A stretch of DNA of 64,000 nucleotides from Mordavella massiliensis (lineage in GTDB: Bacteria; Bacillota; Clostridia; Lachnospirales; Lachnospiraceae), in assembly GCF_016902415.1 (NCBI RefSeq), contig NZ_JACJLV010000006.1, forward strand, positions 21,244 through 85,243. The letters run 5' to 3'. This document shows, in pieces, positions 53,465-62,639 of this stretch (the first letter of the stretch is position 1; each line of letters starts with the position of its first letter). The position numbers were made by a program, and so were the translations under genes. The notes beneath the pieces are model-generated. The model saw nothing but the letters and a program-made list of their open reading frames with translations, was not told the DNA's origin and made no database searches.

Positions 53465-54418
53465 TCACGAAAAAAAGCGGAAAATGTTGATCCACAGTTC
53501 CATCTGTATTTTTAGATAATTTTTCAAATGACCTTTTTGATACAGAACCTTTTTCTTCTTTTTCATCAATTTGGGAGCTTCCATTAAGCCTTTCAGATAA
53601 ATTGCCCCCAGGCCTTTTTTCAGGAAGAACAGATACTTAATCAGAAAACCCGCAAGCAAAAATGGCAGATTCAACAATATCTGCAGAACCGGCATGTTTT
53701 TATAGATCAGATACAGGTTGTTTCTGGCCGACAGCCGTACTTTAAACTCATTATGCCTGGAACCGCTGGCAGCGCTTCCCACATGGATGATCCGGGCCAT
53801 CGGCTCATAGACATTGCGGTATCCGGCGATCCTGGCCCGGTAGCCCACGTCCACATCTTCCAGATAGGCAAAATGCTCTTCATCAAACAAGCCGATTTCT
53901 TCAAAAACCTCTCTCCGGTACATCGCGGCGCCTGCGCAGGCAGAAAAGACAGGTCCCCTTTTCCGGTACTGATCCGCCGGCCGGTCCTTCCCCCGTGCAT
54001 AAGCCCAGCCAAAGGCGTTGTAAAAAGTTCCCGCGCTGTCGATCTTCGTACGGTCCTGATACTGGATCATCTTCGCTTCCACAGAGAAGATCCGCCTGTC
54101 TTTTTTCACAGAGGCAAGCATAGCTTCTACAGCGCCTTTACACACCAACGTGTCATTATTCAGCAAAAACACATAGGGCGTCTCTGCTTTCCGGATCCCG
54201 ATATTCACGGCTTTGCAGAATCCATAATTCTGATCCATGCACACGCACTCCACCTGGGGATACAGGCGGCGGACCTCTTCCACACACCCGTCCCTGGAAC
54301 CATTATCGACGATGATCACATCCATCTCCAGTCCCGTGCCTGCCAAAAGGCTTTCCACACAGGGACGCAGATAAGCTTCTCCTTTATAATTTGGTATGAC
54401 AACCGTTACTTCTTTCAT
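53465..54418 (-). CDS. Family 2 glycosyltransferase
   Basis: A 317-residue GT2 enzyme: VTVVIPNYKGEAYLRPCVESLL, DVIIVDNGSRDG, the metal-binding FLLNNDT, ACAGAAMYRREVFEEIGLFDEEHFAYLEDVDVGYRARIAGY (acceptor/catalytic region), and a C-terminal hydrophobic stretch (LLNLPFLLAGFLIKYLFF) that should tether it to the membrane. This pattern is common in rhamnosyltransferases. GGAGTT precedes ATG 54418; the gap to the larger GT2 gene upstream is three bases. Confidence 0.9.
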   Translation of the reverse strand: MKEVTVVIPNYKGEAYLRPCVESLLAGTGLEMDVIIVDNGSRDGCVEEVRRLYPQVECVCMDQNYGFCKAVNIGIRKAETPYVFLLNNDTLVCKGAVEAMLASVKKDRRIFSVEAKMIQYQDRTKIDSAGTFYNAFGWAYARGKDRPADQYRKRGPVFSACAGAAMYRREVFEEIGLFDEEHFAYLEDVDVGYRARIAGYRNVYEPMARIIHVGSAASGSRHNEFKVRLSARNNLYLIYKNMPVLQILLNLPFLLAGFLIKYLFFLKKGLGAIYLKGLMEAPKLMKKKKKVLYQKGHLKNYLKIQMELWINIFRFFS

Positions 54419-54421
54419 GTC

Positions 54422-56248
54422 TTAACTCCGTTTGTTGTTCTTCAGGGAATAATCCCATTTACTCAGCGTCAGATTGGGATTATACATAGGATCTCCTTTT
54501 TTCAGAAGATCCAGCCAGTGGCTTCGCATATACTCAATCTCCGTCTGGAACCGGCGCACCTTCTCTTTGGTATTCTCCGCTCCTCTGGTTTTAGACTCAT
54601 AGTGATAAAGCTCCACATAAGGATCAAACACCACCAGATACCCGGCTTTTCGTACCCGCAGACAAAAGTCCACATCATTAAAGGCCACTTGAAGTTTTTC
54701 CTCCAGACCGCCCATTTCCTCATATACCGAACGCTTCACCATCATGCAGGCCGCCGTAACGGCGGAGAGATCCTGCTGAATGGAAGCCTTATGGAAATAT
54801 CCCGTAAACTTACGGGGAAGGCCTACAAACACATTTCCTGCCACCCCGCCGATGCCTATGATAATGCCGGCATGCTGTACTGTATCGTCCGGATAGTAAA
54901 GCTTTGCGCCCACGATCCCCACGTCCGGTCTCTGACAGTTGGAAAGCAGTTCTTCCAGCCAGTTCTCCGTGATCACTTCCACATCGTTGTTCAAAAGGAG
55001 AAGATATTCTCCCTGAGCAGCTTTCGCGCCAAAGTTATTGATGGCAGAATAATTGAAAATGCCCTCCCAGTATACCACCCGGATCCGATCGGAGGCTATT
55101 TTTTTATAATAATCAAACGTAGCCTCTTCCACACTGTTATTTTCCACAATGATGACTTCATAATTCCGGTAGGATGATTTTTGGATCGACCGCAGACACT
55201 TGTCCAGCATATCCACGTGATCCTTATTGGGAATAATGATAGACACCAGCGGATTTCCTGACATCTGATACTGCACCCGGTAAAATCCCAGGTCCTTTGT
55301 ATGGGAAACCACACCCGTTTCGCCGCACCGCTTCAGATGTTCCTCGATGGCCCGTTTTCCGGCATCAAAGGCATACATCTTACTGGCCGGGTTATCTGCT
55401 GTCGAAGCCTTGTGCACCCGCCAGTGATACAGGATTCTGGGGATGTGAGTGATATGCTCCGCTTTCTCCGTACACCGGAGGATCAGGTCATAATCCTGGG
55501 CTCCGTTAAAAGCTCCCCGGAAACCGCCCACTTCTTCCACCAGCTGCTTTTCCGCCACAAAGAAATGGCAGATGTAATTATTGGACCGGAGAAGATCCTT
55601 GTTAAAATCCGGCTTCATAAAGGGCTGGAAATGTTCGGACAAATCCGTGGTCACCTTATCCTCATCGGAATAAATCACAGCCGGACGCTCCTTTTGATTT
55701 AACGCTTTCACCACCTCATACAGGGCGTCTGCAGTCAGCAGATCATCGTGATCCAATAGACCGATATACGCTCCTTTTGCAATGGCAAGCGCCGCGTTGG
55801 TATTCTGGGCGATGCCTTCATTTTCCGGCACTTCTGTCACCCGGATCCTTTCATCCTTCCTGGAAGCAGTCTTTAAAATCCGTACTACATTTTCGTCAGA
55901 AGGATCCGCATTGGCAATGCAAAGTTCCCAGTTCCCATAGGTCTGCCTGCGCACAGACTGGATCATCTGCATTAAAAACTCCTCCGGCGTGCGGTAAACC
56001 GGTACCAGAATGCTGATCAGCGGCTCATAGGAAAATTTCTCCTTCCTCTGCTGCTCCAGTTCTTCTTTTGTAGGCCTGTGATTACGATACCACTCTTCAT
56101 AGTCCACATCATCCGCCTGAAACCGCTCTGTCAGCCGGATCCAGAACTCCTTTGGCCCAAAGTGCTTCAGATACAGCAGGCCTTTTTTGATATTATAAGG
56201 TGATAATTTCTTTATAATCTTTGTCCATTTAATCTGATAGGTATCCAT
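54422..56248 (-). CDS. Tandem-domain family 2 glycosyltransferase
   Basis: A 608-residue protein with two GT2 domains. The first (about 75-300) has PLISILVPVYRTPEEFLMQMI, GLLDHDD and IYSDEDKVT. The second (about 335-590) has PLVSIIIPNKDHVDMLDKCLRSI, VIIVENNS, LLLLNNDVEVITE and NDVDFCLRVRKAGY. Two active domains allow one enzyme to make two linkages, as in rhamnan and O-antigen synthesis. Start taken at ATG 56248 with GAGAGG upstream; an in-frame TTG at 56284 has no ribosome site. Confidence 0.9.
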   Translation of the reverse strand: MDTYQIKWTKIIKKLSPYNIKKGLLYLKHFGPKEFWIRLTERFQADDVDYEEWYRNHRPTKEELEQQRKEKFSYEPLISILVPVYRTPEEFLMQMIQSVRRQTYGNWELCIANADPSDENVVRILKTASRKDERIRVTEVPENEGIAQNTNAALAIAKGAYIGLLDHDDLLTADALYEVVKALNQKERPAVIYSDEDKVTTDLSEHFQPFMKPDFNKDLLRSNNYICHFFVAEKQLVEEVGGFRGAFNGAQDYDLILRCTEKAEHITHIPRILYHWRVHKASTADNPASKMYAFDAGKRAIEEHLKRCGETGVVSHTKDLGFYRVQYQMSGNPLVSIIIPNKDHVDMLDKCLRSIQKSSYRNYEVIIVENNSVEEATFDYYKKIASDRIRVVYWEGIFNYSAINNFGAKAAQGEYLLLLNNDVEVITENWLEELLSNCQRPDVGIVGAKLYYPDDTVQHAGIIIGIGGVAGNVFVGLPRKFTGYFHKASIQQDLSAVTAACMMVKRSVYEEMGGLEEKLQVAFNDVDFCLRVRKAGYLVVFDPYVELYHYESKTRGAENTKEKVRRFQTEIEYMRSHWLDLLKKGDPMYNPNLTLSKWDYSLKNNKRS

Positions 56249-56271
56249 CCGGTCCTCTCCATTCTTTCCCA

Positions 56272-57402
56272 TTATTTTTGACAAAACTGTTTTAAAATCG
56301 CATATCTTCTCCGAAACATTTCATAGTCCTTTTCTCTTCCGACAAACCATTCTTCCCTGATCTCTGCCGTCTGATTCAGACCGCTTCTCTTCACAGCCAG
56401 TACGGCTGCTTCCTGCTGGCTCATCTGCCCCGGCTTTTCCGTGGTCAGGCATCCGGCTCCCTCCAGTGAATCATAAGCCGAAAAGGCCCGGTTAAAATCC
56501 ATCAGGTCGTGGAGCCTGACAGGCCGGTTGTCAGCATTTCGGATCAAAAGCCCCCAGTTTCCCCAGTGACGATCCGTATTGCCCACCAGATAATCCACCA
56601 CATTCATCATATCATACCCGTAACCATCTAATTGCAAAATATAATCAAGTGGCTGTATTTCCTGATTCGCCGCATAAATGTCGAAAGCCTCTCTGGTAAC
56701 AATGCCATACTCCAAAGATGTCAACAGACGGCATCTGGAAACCGGCGTCCCTTCATATTCCGCCCTCTCGTAGCGAACCTGATGGCAGGCAAAGCAGGAA
56801 CAGATCCGGCTTGCCAGGATCTCCCGCGCCACCGCATCCTCTTCTCCGTCTTTTAATAACCAGATTCCATCCACGTCCCGGACCCATGCTTTGGGAAACA
56901 TTCCGGAAACAGACAGGTCATCCGCAATCAGATCGCGGTTTTCTATGGTCATCTGCCGCCCCTTAAGCGCCACGTCCACAAAGGCATTACTCAGGGAGTT
57001 TTCATATAGATTGAGTTCTGAAAACGTCACCGTTTCGCCTTCCTCTCGAACCCAGAAAATATCAGCCAGGCTCAGGCAATGGTAAGACAACGCAATCTGC
57101 GCCCGCTCCCGGTCTGTGGTTCCCTGGGACGCTCCGATGCTATTCAAAATCTCTTTTGCGTACACCCGGTCCAGCGTCAATACTCTGGAGGCACACCAGA
57201 AGTAAAAATTAGAAAGATTCTGCAGGCAGAGATCAAAGTCCTCTGCTGCCTCCTCCAGATACAGGGAATAGGGAAGAAGCTGCGGCTCACAGATCCGGCA
57301 CCTGCCCCGGCTGTCCAGAACGGCAGCCAGAGTATCTCCGTGCATGATCTGATACACAGTCGTTTTTTGCTGTGAACTTGTGTAACCACTGGATCTGTCC
57401 AT
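56272..57402 (-). CDS. HipA-like kinase-fold protein in the polysaccharide locus
   Basis: A 376-residue protein. The C-terminal half has HipA-type kinase motifs: catalytic-loop-like VDYLVGNTDRHWGNWGLLI (about 270-289) and metal-binding LHDLMDFNRAFSAYDS. The N-terminal half is not HipA-like (no small HipA_N beta-domain is evident) and contains a cysteine pair (CRICE). There is no HipB antitoxin gene beside it. It has a ribosome site GGGAGG and a possible promoter (TATGAT at about 57429-57434). It sits between rfbC and the glycosyltransferases, on the same strand. Substrate unknown; kinase activity is an inference from motifs. Confidence 0.7.
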   Translation of the reverse strand: MDRSSGYTSSQQKTTVYQIMHGDTLAAVLDSRGRCRICEPQLLPYSLYLEEAAEDFDLCLQNLSNFYFWCASRVLTLDRVYAKEILNSIGASQGTTDRERAQIALSYHCLSLADIFWVREEGETVTFSELNLYENSLSNAFVDVALKGRQMTIENRDLIADDLSVSGMFPKAWVRDVDGIWLLKDGEEDAVAREILASRICSCFACHQVRYERAEYEGTPVSRCRLLTSLEYGIVTREAFDIYAANQEIQPLDYILQLDGYGYDMMNVVDYLVGNTDRHWGNWGLLIRNADNRPVRLHDLMDFNRAFSAYDSLEGAGCLTTEKPGQMSQQEAAVLAVKRSGLNQTAEIREEWFVGREKDYEMFRRRYAILKQFCQK

Positions 57403-57460
57403 AAAAAAGAACCTCCCTTTTCTTTCCTTATCATACACTATTTTCCCCTGCTAGAAAAGA

Positions 57461-57492
57461 AAAAAATACCCCGCAGGAATCCCACGGGGTAT
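57461..57492 (-). terminator. Terminator of the rfb operon
   Basis: Minus strand ATACCCCG with CGGGGTAT around 11 bases, followed by TTTTTTT. It lies 14 bases after the rfbC stop. Confidence 0.88.
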
Positions 57493-57505
57493 CTCTCTTT
57501 ATTTT

Positions 57506-58117
57506 TTATTCGAAATGGAAGGTCTCTTTCAGCACCGCCCACTTCTGGTCTTTGTCGCTTAAGTTGAGAGGCGTTCCATCCTCCAGGGTGTAGCCTTCGG
57601 CTGAGGCGCTTCCCGGATACTCTCCCTGAAGCTGCGGCCAGGTGATGCCGATCTCCGGATCGTTCCAGGCCAGTCCGCCCTCGTCTCCCGGATGATAGAA
57701 GTCCGTGCATTTGTAGCAGAACTCCGCGATGTCACTTAACACCAGGAACCCGTGGGCAAAGCCTTCGGGAATGTAGAACTGTTTCTTGTTCTCCTCGGTC
57801 AGCTCGATGCCAAACCACTTGCCATAGGTATCGCTTCCGCTTCTTAAGTCTACGGCCACGTCAAAGACAGAACCTTTGATCACCCGGACCAGCTTGCCCT
57901 GAGGAAATTCCTTCTGGAAATGCAGTCCTCTGAGCACGCCTTTGGTGGAACAGGACTGATTGTCCTGGACAAACACCATATTAAGGCCCGCCTCTTCCAT
58001 ATCCTTCTGATTATAGGTCTCCATAAAATAACCTCTGGCATCTCCGTGAACCGCAGGCTCAATGACGCACAGTCCTTCGATACCGCCCACATTTTTTTCT
58101 ACTTTGATCTGTCCCAT
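57506..58117 (-). CDS. rfbC: dTDP-4-dehydrorhamnose 3,5-epimerase
   Basis: A 203-residue cupin-fold epimerase, third step of dTDP-L-rhamnose synthesis. Landmarks are the DARGYFMETYN region, the catalytic His in GVLRGLHFQKEFPQGKLVRVIKG, VDLRSGSDTYGKWFGIELTEENKKQFYIPEGFAHGFLVLSD and NDPEIGI near the end. Length is normal with a slightly extended C-terminus. GGAGAT precedes ATG 58117. Last gene of rfbA-B-D-C. Confidence 0.94.
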   Translation of the reverse strand: MGQIKVEKNVGGIEGLCVIEPAVHGDARGYFMETYNQKDMEEAGLNMVFVQDNQSCSTKGVLRGLHFQKEFPQGKLVRVIKGSVFDVAVDLRSGSDTYGKWFGIELTEENKKQFYIPEGFAHGFLVLSDIAEFCYKCTDFYHPGDEGGLAWNDPEIGITWPQLQGEYPGSASAEGYTLEDGTPLNLSDKDQKWAVLKETFHFE

Positions 58118-58157
58118 GTTCTCTATCTCCTATCTAATCCTGCATCCGCAGACTCTG

Positions 58158-59099
58158 TTAAAATTCTATCTCCTTCAGATACCTGTTCAGCGCATCCTGC
58201 CAGGTGGGCAGCGGAGTAAATCCGTTCTTCACCAGCTTGCTCTTATCCAGGCGGCTGTTAAACGGTCTTGCAGCCTTGGATACTCCATACTCTGCCGTGG
58301 TCACCGGCGCAACGCTGACCCTGTCCTCGCTGTACTCTTCGTGGCCCAGTTCCACTGCCTGGCGGAAGATTTCCTTGGTAAAATCATACCAGCTGATATA
58401 GCCGCCCTCATTGGTGGCATGATAGTAGCCGTATTTCTCGGTTCCGATCATATCCACCAGCAGCCTTGCCAAGTCGAAGGTATAGGTGGGCGTTCCGATC
58501 TGATCGTTGACCACCGTCAACTTATCATGGGTCTTTGCCACATTCAGCATGGTCTTAATAAAGTTCTTGCCGTTTTTACCAAATACCCAGGCGATCCGGA
58601 CGATAAAATACTTCTCCAGCGTCTCAGACACCGCCAGCTCGCCTTCCAGCTTAGTCTCGCCGTAGACGTTGAGAGGCTTGTAATCCTTGCAGTCCGGATC
58701 CCAGGGCGTCTCTCCCTGGCCGTCAAACACATAGTCCGTGCTGATATAAACCATCTTGCAGTCCAGTTCTTTGCAGACATTGGCGATATACCGGGTGCCG
58801 TCCGCATTGATGGCACGCACCTTTGCCACCTTGTCCTCGTCCTCTGCCAGATCCACTGCCGTCCAGGCCGCACAGTGTACGACCACATCCGGATGCACTT
58901 CCTTGATCTTTGCAGACACAGCCTTCTCATCGGTGATATCCATCTGGATATAGGGCATCGAAGTCACAGCTGTTCCGTCCGCTATCCCGCTGTATTCCGG
59001 CGCGATGTCGCTTCCGATCCCTTCGATCCCGCGCTCTGCCAGCTCATTCATCACATCATGGCCCAGCTGACCGGCCACACCTGTTACTAAAACCTTCAT
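58158..59099 (-). CDS. rfbD: dTDP-4-dehydrorhamnose reductase
   Basis: A 313-residue short-chain reductase, final step of dTDP-L-rhamnose synthesis. It has the NAD(P) motif VTGVAGQLGHDV, HCAAWTAVDLAED, the Tyr-x3-Lys-like YGETKLEGE and FIVRIAWVFGKNGKNFIKTM. GGAGAG lies before ATG 59099. Between rfbB and rfbC. Confidence 0.95.
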   Translation of the reverse strand: MKVLVTGVAGQLGHDVMNELAERGIEGIGSDIAPEYSGIADGTAVTSMPYIQMDITDEKAVSAKIKEVHPDVVVHCAAWTAVDLAEDEDKVAKVRAINADGTRYIANVCKELDCKMVYISTDYVFDGQGETPWDPDCKDYKPLNVYGETKLEGELAVSETLEKYFIVRIAWVFGKNGKNFIKTMLNVAKTHDKLTVVNDQIGTPTYTFDLARLLVDMIGTEKYGYYHATNEGGYISWYDFTKEIFRQAVELGHEEYSEDRVSVAPVTTAEYGVSKAARPFNSRLDKSKLVKNGFTPLPTWQDALNRYLKEIEF

Positions 59100-59115
59100 C
59101 CACCTTCACTCTCCT

Positions 59116-60135
59116 TTACCGGTTTCCATACATTTTCTCATAGTAATTCTGATACTCGCCGGAAATGATGGTCTCCCACCATTCCTTATTGTCCAGATAC
59201 CACTGAATGGTCTTCTTGATACCGTCCGCAAACTTGGTCTCCGGCAGCCATCCCAGTTCATTGTGGATCTTGGTGGGATCGATGGCATAACGCATATCAT
59301 GGCCTTTTCTGTCTGTCACATAGGTGATCAGGCTCTCCGGCTTGCCAAGCTCTTTACAAATAATCTTTACGATATCAATATTCTTCATCTCATTGTGTCC
59401 GCCGATATTATAAACTTCTCCCACGCGTCCTTTGTGGATAATCAGGTCAATGGCCTTGCAGTGGTCTTCCACATACAGCCAGTCGCGGACATTCTCACCT
59501 TTTCCGTATACCGGCAGCGGCTTGTCATTTAACGCATTGGCGATCATCAGCGGGATCAGCTTCTCCGGGAAGTGATAGGGTCCGTAGTTGTTGGAGCAGC
59601 GGCTGATGGTCACCGGCAGGCCATAGGTTCTGTGGTAAGCCAGTACCAGCAGATCGGCCGCAGCCTTGGAGGAACTATAAGGGCTGCTGGTGTGGATCGG
59701 CGTCTCCTCGGTAAAGAACAGGTCCGGACGGTCCAGAGGCAGGTCGCCATATACTTCATCGGTAGATACCTGATGGTATCTCTGAATGCCGTACTTTCTG
59801 CAGGCGTCCATCAGGACAGCCGTTCCCTTGATGTTAGTATCCAGGAAGACTTCCGGGTTCTCAATAGAACGGTCCACGTGGCTTTCTGCAGCAAAGTTCA
59901 CCACCATATCCGGATGCTCTTCCTCAAACAGTTTATACACTGCTTCTCTGTCGGTAATGCTTTCCTTTACAAAGCGGAAATTCGGATTGTCCATCACCGG
60001 CGCCAGGGTAGATAAGTTTCCTGCATAGGTCAGGCAGTCCAGGCACACGATCCGGTAGTCCGGGTACTTGTCCAGCATGTGAAATACAAAGTTGCTTCCG
60101 ATAAATCCGGCGCCGCCGGTTACAATGATTGTCAT
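59116..60135 (-). CDS. rfbB: dTDP-glucose 4,6-dehydratase
   Basis: A 339-residue enzyme, second step of the pathway. It has the Rossmann motif VTGGAGFIGSNFV, FAAESHVDRSI, YHQVSTDEVYGDLP, the catalytic Tyr/Lys in PYSSSKAAAD, RCSNNYGPYHFPEKLIPL and VRDWLYVEDHCKAID. AAGGAG precedes ATG 60135. Confidence 0.96.
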   Translation of the reverse strand: MTIIVTGGAGFIGSNFVFHMLDKYPDYRIVCLDCLTYAGNLSTLAPVMDNPNFRFVKESITDREAVYKLFEEEHPDMVVNFAAESHVDRSIENPEVFLDTNIKGTAVLMDACRKYGIQRYHQVSTDEVYGDLPLDRPDLFFTEETPIHTSSPYSSSKAAADLLVLAYHRTYGLPVTISRCSNNYGPYHFPEKLIPLMIANALNDKPLPVYGKGENVRDWLYVEDHCKAIDLIIHKGRVGEVYNIGGHNEMKNIDIVKIICKELGKPESLITYVTDRKGHDMRYAIDPTKIHNELGWLPETKFADGIKKTIQWYLDNKEWWETIISGEYQNYYEKMYGNR

Positions 60136-60157
60136 AATTTTGGTCTCCTTTATGTTA

Positions 60158-61054
60158 TTAATATAAGTTTTCCTGATATTTTCCGTCTACAACGTCCTTT
60201 AAGTACTGGCCGTACTGGTTCTTCTTCAATACCTCGTAGACATCCATCACCGCTTCCTTGCTGATCCAGCCGTTGAGGTAGGCGATTTCTTCCAGGCAGG
60301 CGATCTTCCGGTGCTGGTGAGTCTCCATGGTCTTGACAAAGTTGGTGGCGTCTACCAGACTCTCATGAGTTCCAGTGTCCAGCCAGGTAAAGCCCTGACC
60401 CAGAAGTTCCACGTTGAGGGATTCGTCTTCCAGATAGATCCGGTTCAGGTCTGTGATCTCCAGCTCGCCACGCTTGCCCGGCTTTAAGCCTTTGGCATAC
60501 TCGACCACCCGGTTGTCATAGAAGTAAAGACCGGTCACACAGTAATTGCTCTTGGGATGTTCCGGCTTCTCCTCAATGGAGATGGCCTTGCCGCTGTGGT
60601 CGAATTCTACGATGCCGAACCGCTCCGGATCATCCACATAATAACCAAATACAGTGGCACCTTTCCCTTCTTCTGCATTCTTTACCGCCGCTTTCAGACG
60701 CTTTTTCAGGCCGTGGCCGGCAAAGATGTTGTCACCCAGCACCATGGCCACACAGTCATCTCCGATGAACTCCTCGCCAATGATGAAGGCCTGGGCCAGT
60801 CCGTCGGGGCTTGGCTGTACTGCATAGGAAAGATCCACGCCAAACTGATGGCCGTCCCCCAGAAGTTCCTGGAACCTGGGCGTATCCTGAGGGGTAGAAA
60901 TGATGAGGATGTCGCGGATCCCTGCGTTCATCAATACTGACATGGGATAATAGATCATCGGTTTGTCATAGATCGGTAATAATTGTTTGGATGTTACCAT
61001 GGTCAGAGGATACAGACGCGTGCCGGATCCTCCTGCTAAGATAATGCCTTTCAT
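60158..61054 (-). CDS. rfbA: Glucose-1-phosphate thymidylyltransferase
   Basis: A 298-residue nucleotidyltransferase making dTDP-glucose. It begins [18 protein letters not shown], and has [39 protein letters not shown] and the [12 protein letters not shown] substrate loop. ATG 61054 (AAAGGAGG upstream) gives the normal length; the longer frame does not. First gene of rfbA-B-D-C, which supplies dTDP-L-rhamnose to the glycosyltransferases downstream. Confidence 0.96.
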   Translation of the reverse strand: MKGIILAGGSGTRLYPLTMVTSKQLLPIYDKPMIYYPMSVLMNAGIRDILIISTPQDTPRFQELLGDGHQFGVDLSYAVQPSPDGLAQAFIIGEEFIGDDCVAMVLGDNIFAGHGLKKRLKAAVKNAEEGKGATVFGYYVDDPERFGIVEFDHSGKAISIEEKPEHPKSNYCVTGLYFYDNRVVEYAKGLKPGKRGELEITDLNRIYLEDESLNVELLGQGFTWLDTGTHESLVDATNFVKTMETHQHRKIACLEEIAYLNGWISKEAVMDVYEVLKKNQYGQYLKDVVDGKYQENLY

Positions 61055-61130
61055 AGATAGAAAGCCTCCTTTGTATGTTCTCTTCTTAGTATGTACCAAT
61101 TCCGTCTCGTTTTATCAGTCTGGGGATATT

Positions 61131-61155
61131 ATAAAAGGTGACCTTAGGTCACCTT
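61131..61155 (-). terminator. Terminator/palindrome between the MerR-methyltransferase gene and rfbA
   Basis: Perfect 9-bp stem AAGGTGACC with its complement and a TTA loop; on the minus strand it is followed by TTTTAT. It lies about 60 bases after the MerR-methyltransferase stop and about 75 before the rfbA start. It is a moderate terminator and, being a 9-bp dyad, could also be an operator for rfbA. Confidence 0.6.
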
Positions 61156-61212
61156 CAAGTCTTTTTAACAATTTGTAACATTTTCGGCAGATTGCACAAA
61201 AAACCAATAATG

Positions 61213-62394
61213 CTAACAATAACCTATAAATACCCCCGCATCCTTCGTAATCCGCAGCCCTCCATTCGTCCGCTTCTTCACATAGGCAAAGAACTCCCGG
61301 TATCGCTCCGGAATATACTGTCCCTGGTTGCCATGGCAGGACAGGATATAAGAGATCAGCGGCTCCGGATCCGGCACGATCAGGCAGTCTTCGTAAGTCC
61401 ACCACTCCACATCTTCAAAACAGGGCTTCAGGATATCCCTGCCATTCTCCCGGCCAAACCGCTCGTAAAGCTTATCTGCGGACAGCACGATATGTTCATC
61501 AAAGTCCTGCACCAGTTCACTGACCTCCTTCATATGGTCGTTCCCATAGGTGCTGCAGACCAGCTTCCCTCCAGGCTTTAACACTCTACGGATCTCACGT
61601 ACTGCTTTTCCTGGATCCTCACAGTAAAAAAGCACATGGTCGGCGATTACCAGATCAAAGCTCTCATCCGGACATGGAATCTGCTGACAATCCATCACCT
61701 GGAAGTCAAACCTCTTGTCCTCTGTCCCAAGAGCACGCCTGGCATCTCTCAGCATGCCTTCTGAAATGTCAGAGAGCAGGATCTCCACATCCGCCGGCAG
61801 GTTCTCCCGGTTCTGAAGCCAGAGCGTCCCGTCTCCACACCCCACTTCCAGGATCTGCATGCCGAGCCGGATTTCACACTGCTCATACACCCAGGGAAAC
61901 CACCCTTTCGGATTCTGGGCATAATGGCTGTGAAGACTGATCCGGGAGGAAATGTTGGAAGCATTCTGATACTGATTTTTCAGGCTCTGCTCCATACCGG
62001 TCAGATGGATCAGATTCAGCATCCGGCTCCAGTCAATGGTATGCTCCTCCTGGATGGCATCCGCCGTATCCTTAATGGCCTGCTCCACCAGCTGCATCTG
62101 CTCAATCCGGTCCTGTACCAGTTTCCTCTGGATCTTTAAGGAATTCAGCATAAAATGATAATCCGAATCCGCCACTGTCATCTCCCGGATATCATCCAGA
62201 GAGAATCCCAGATATTTCAAAAGAAGGATCTGCTGCAGTCTTGCAAAATCCTCGTCCGTATAGAAACGAGCCCCCGCTTCTGTCACAAGCGAGGGCTTTA
62301 AGATATTCTGTTTGTCATAGTAACGTATCGTCCGGAGCGTCACGCCCGCCATGCGGGCGAACTCGCCGGAAGAATAATAACCTGGTTTTTTCAT
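61213..62394 (-). CDS. MerR regulator fused to a SAM-dependent methyltransferase
   Basis: A 393-residue fusion. Residues 1-75 form a MerR winged helix (YYSSGEFARMAGVTLRTIRYYDKQNILKPS, GARFYTDEDFARLQQILLLKYLGFSLDDI). A coiled-coil helix follows (about 85-125). The class I methyltransferase (about 165-300) has motif I ILEVGCGDGTLWLQ, SDISEGMLRDARRAL, FDLVIADHVLFYC and VLKPGGKLVCSTYG. The MerR part normally senses a ligand via its C-terminal domain, here replaced by an enzyme. Target of methylation unknown. GGAAAGC before ATG 62394. It is 23 bases from the DUF3791 gene upstream. Confidence 0.88.
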   Translation of the reverse strand: MKKPGYYSSGEFARMAGVTLRTIRYYDKQNILKPSLVTEAGARFYTDEDFARLQQILLLKYLGFSLDDIREMTVADSDYHFMLNSLKIQRKLVQDRIEQMQLVEQAIKDTADAIQEEHTIDWSRMLNLIHLTGMEQSLKNQYQNASNISSRISLHSHYAQNPKGWFPWVYEQCEIRLGMQILEVGCGDGTLWLQNRENLPADVEILLSDISEGMLRDARRALGTEDKRFDFQVMDCQQIPCPDESFDLVIADHVLFYCEDPGKAVREIRRVLKPGGKLVCSTYGNDHMKEVSELVQDFDEHIVLSADKLYERFGRENGRDILKPCFEDVEWWTYEDCLIVPDPEPLISYILSCHGNQGQYIPERYREFFAYVKKRTNGGLRITKDAGVFIGYC

Positions 62395-62417
62395 AGCTTT
62401 CCATTATCTCAATTCGA

Positions 62418-62639
62418 TTATTTAACAACCTGCTTTGTCTCATATTCCTGTTTTAGTTCTTCCGCCAGATACTCGTCACTCATACAATGCATATCAGAAA
62501 CCCCGTCCCGCATCAACTGATAGACTTCAGAATGATAGAAGAATTCCAATGCATCATCCAGCGAGATATTCATTCTCCCGGCAAAACACTCAATGACACG
62601 GCTATACTTTTTTTGAAGTAAAATCGGATTCGCATTCAT
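62418..62639 (-). CDS. DUF3791-type small protein (second copy)
   Basis: A 73-residue protein. The pattern IECFAGRMNISLDDALEFFYHSEVYQLMRDGVSDMHCMSDEYLAEEL is that of DUF3791, a small helical family. It overlaps the DUF3990 gene by four bases (ATGA), so it is translationally coupled to it. GGGGAGTG lies upstream. As a small protein joined to a larger enzyme-like one, an antitoxin or immunity role is a natural guess, but unproven. Confidence 0.8.
   Translation of the reverse strand: MNANPILLQKKYSRVIECFAGRMNISLDDALEFFYHSEVYQLMRDGVSDMHCMSDEYLAEELKQEYETKQVVK

Noticed and set aside
56272..57402. HipBA toxin-antitoxin operon
   Set aside because: No HipB-like small DNA-binding gene is adjacent; the upstream gene is rfbC behind a strong terminator.
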